A stretch of DNA of 45,511 nucleotides from Candidatus Pelagibacter sp. (lineage in GTDB: Bacteria > Pseudomonadota > Alphaproteobacteria > Pelagibacterales > Pelagibacteraceae), in assembly GCA_028097645.1 (NCBI GenBank), contig JAOHEU010000004.1, positions 1 through 45,511 on the forward strand. Reading direction: 5' to 3'. Positions 43,811 to 45,511 of this stretch are shown here, in pieces. The position numbers were made by a program, and so were the translations under genes. Under the pieces are notes generated by a model that worked only from the letters and a program-made list of their open reading frames with translations, had not been told where the DNA came from and searched no databases. Positions within the stretch are counted from its first letter, which is position 1; every line of letters begins with the position of its first letter.

Positions 43811-45511
43811 ATGAATTTAGATAAATTAAACAACCTAATAGAATTGTTTTCTCATCAAGCAGAAAAGCAAAATAAAGAAAGCATTTTTTTACAATGGCTA
43901 AATCCAAATAATAAAAAATCATATACATGGGAGGAAACACAAAAAAATGTTTTAAAATTATCAAAAATTATTAGAGAAAATATAAAAGAAGGTGACAGAT
44001 GTCTTTTAGTTTCAGAAAACAGACCAGAATGGTTTGTTTCAGATATGGCAATAATGTTATCAGGTGGAATTACTGTTCCTGCTTACACCACATATACAGA
44101 GGATGATTATAAATATTTAATTGAAGATTGTGAACCTAGCTTAATTATAGTCTCAAACAATGAGCTGCTTAAAAAATTAAATAATATAATTAATGAAAAA
44201 AAATTTATTAAAAAAGTCATAACATTAGATGAAGTTAATAACGTAATTCATGATTTGGATATAATTAATAAAGATAAATATCTTGATTTTAATTTCATAT
44301 TAAAAAGTGATTTATTAGCTGAAGATAAAATTCAAAATGAAAAATTAAAAAGAACTTCTCCTGCTTGTATAATTTATACATCTGGAACTGGAGGAAATCC
44401 TAAAGGAGTAATCTTAAGTCATGGTGGAATTTTAAATAATCTTGTAGGAGCATGTGAAATTATGAAACCATTATTTAGCTCTAGACCTGTATTTTTGACC
44501 TGGCTTCCTCTATCCCATTCCTATGAACATTGTGTGCAATTTGCCCAGATAGCTGTAGGAGCAAAGGTATTTTATGCAGAAAAAATAGAAAAACTTTTAG
44601 AAAATATATCTGAAGCAAAACCAACAATTATGACAGCTGTTCCAAGATTTTATCAAAATCTTTATAACAAAATAAATATCAATTTAAAAAAACAAACTGG
44701 TTTTAAAGCAAAACTAATAGAAGAAACTCTACGGCTGGGTAAGAAAAAATTATTAAATCAAAAAATGACTTTTTCTGAAAAATTACTTAATTTGATGGTT
44801 GAAACATTAGTTCGAAAAAAAATAAAAAAACAGTTTGGAGGAAATTTAAAAGCTTTTGTTTCTGGTGGAGGTGCATTGGATCAAGAAATAGGAGAATTTT
44901 TGAATTCAGTTGGACTACCTACTCTACAAGGATATGGTTTAACTGAAACATCTCCGGTTGTAAGTTGTAACCCCATTCACAAGATAAAAGTAGAAACTGT
45001 TGGTCCACCTTTTAAAGGAAACCAAGTTAAAATAGCTGAAGATGGTGAAATTTTGGTTAAAGGTGAAAATGTAATGTTAGGATATTGGAACAAAAAAGAA
45101 GAGACTGATAAAGTAATTGTTAATGGTTGGCTTCACACAGGAGATATTGGAGAAATAGATCCAGTTGATGGTTATTTAAAAATTACTGATAGAAAAAAAG
45201 ATATCATCGTGAGCGCTGGTGGTGATAATATTTCACCAGCCAAAATTGAAAATATGATTACAAATGAACCTGAAATTGATCAATGTATGGTTTATGGTGA
45301 TAAAAAAAATTATTTGGTTGCTTTAGTAGTTCCTAGTAAAGATTTTTTACACGAAAAAGAAAAAATTAATAATGCAATTGAAAAAATAAATAAAAAATTA
45401 ACTTTATTAGAAAAAATAAAAAAAATTCAATTAATAGATGAAAATTTTTCTATAGAAAATGGTTTAATGACTCCAACAATGAAAGTAAAAAGAAAAAAAG
45501 TTACAGAAAAA
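43811..45511 (+). CDS. Long-chain acyl-CoA synthetase (AMP-binding), 3' partial
   Basis: Activates fatty acids to acyl-CoA via acyl-AMP. The frame from ATG 43811 stays open for 567 codons to the last base, so the stop lies just beyond the window; the end (TPTMKVKRKKV) suggests only a short tail is missing. Motifs: YTSGTGGNPKGVILSHGG (P-loop), LPLSHSYEH, GYGLTETSPV, and TDRKKDIIVSAGGDNISP with the C-terminal catalytic Lys region. It begins 7 bp after the tRNA's CCA end, so the two are probably transcribed together. Confidence 0.93.
   Translation, partial: MNLDKLNNLIELFSHQAEKQNKESIFLQWLNPNNKKSYTWEETQKNVLKLSKIIRENIKEGDRCLLVSENRPEWFVSDMAIMLSGGITVPAYTTYTEDDYKYLIEDCEPSLIIVSNNELLKKLNNIINEKKFIKKVITLDEVNNVIHDLDIINKDKYLDFNFILKSDLLAEDKIQNEKLKRTSPACIIYTSGTGGNPKGVILSHGGILNNLVGACEIMKPLFSSRPVFLTWLPLSHSYEHCVQFAQIAVGAKVFYAEKIEKLLENISEAKPTIMTAVPRFYQNLYNKININLKKQTGFKAKLIEETLRLGKKKLLNQKMTFSEKLLNLMVETLVRKKIKKQFGGNLKAFVSGGGALDQEIGEFLNSVGLPTLQGYGLTETSPVVSCNPIHKIKVETVGPPFKGNQVKIAEDGEILVKGENVMLGYWNKKEETDKVIVNGWLHTGDIGEIDPVDGYLKITDRKKDIIVSAGGDNISPAKIENMITNEPEIDQCMVYGDKKNYLVALVVPSKDFLHEKEKINNAIEKINKKLTLLEKIKKIQLIDENFSIENGLMTPTMKVKRKKVTEK

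Noticed and set aside
1..45511. CRISPR arrays, insertion sequences, prophage or integron elements, toxin-antitoxin or restriction systems
   Set aside because: No spaced repeat array, transposase, integrase, phage or defence gene was recognised; the HNH protein stands alone.

Overview
The window is a compact, strongly AT-rich alphaproteobacterial chromosome segment. Very short spacers, many 1-14 bp gene overlaps, protein sequences rich in Lys/Ile/Asn, and reduced versions of classic alphaproteobacterial gene blocks point to the SAR11 clade (Candidatus Pelagibacter-like). This assignment is inference from style and gene order; no 16S gene is present. I see no insertion sequence, phage gene, CRISPR array or rRNA. 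One tRNA, tRNA-Leu(CAA), is present. Both ends of the window cut genes: a BON-domain protein at the left and a long-chain acyl-CoA synthetase at the right.

Layout. 1-8079: BON protein, malic enzyme (maeB), lipid II flippase (murJ), trpS, an Nfu-type Fe-S carrier, a Bax-like glucosaminidase and a polysaccharide deacetylase. 8027-14949: a tight plus-strand run tsaB (short), Fur/Mur regulator, 2OG-Fe(II) oxygenase, miaB, phoH, ybeY, lnt, metK. 15048-21590: nusA, infB, rbfA, rpsO, pnp. 21645-24402 (minus): DUF1737 protein and fabI-fabB-fabA, divergent from irr (24497). 25032-27439: rubrerythrin, a two-cluster Fe-S oxidoreductase and a DUF3501 protein. 27432-32544 (minus): SH3 protein, ThiF/MoeB-like E1, dut, coaBC, ubiB, ubiE. 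32576-36576: mutM, rpsT, a 299-bp non-coding region, dnaA, dnaN. 36573-40008 (minus): plsC, lysA, a 40-codon lipoprotein and argH. 40033-43657: TlpA-like thioredoxin, HIG1-like protein, carboxylesterase, HNH protein, coq7, dsbB and a YqaA/DedA protein. 43719-45511: tRNA-Leu and the acyl-CoA synthetase.

How it works together. The order from tsaB to irr is, from general knowledge, the order seen in rhizobia, but several members usually found there (rimI, tlyC/corC, trmB, rimP, ylxR, truB) are absent from this block. Iron control is the best-supported regulatory theme. A near-perfect Irr iron-control element (ICE box) lies between irr and fabA, placed to repress both. A second one sits just upstream of the rubrerythrin promoter, suggesting that an under-described three-gene unit (rubrerythrin, Fe-S oxidoreductase, DUF3501) belongs to the Irr regulon.

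Other notable structure: a phased triple repeat carrying three GANTC (CcrM-type) sites and a large near-palindrome upstream of dnaA; an intrinsic terminator between a good promoter and the nusA start codon, consistent with autogenous attenuation; a tandem AACGAAACG repeat in the pnp leader; a tiny Cys-containing lipoprotein between argH and lysA; and four tail-to-tail gene pairs whose stop codons overlap by exactly four bases.
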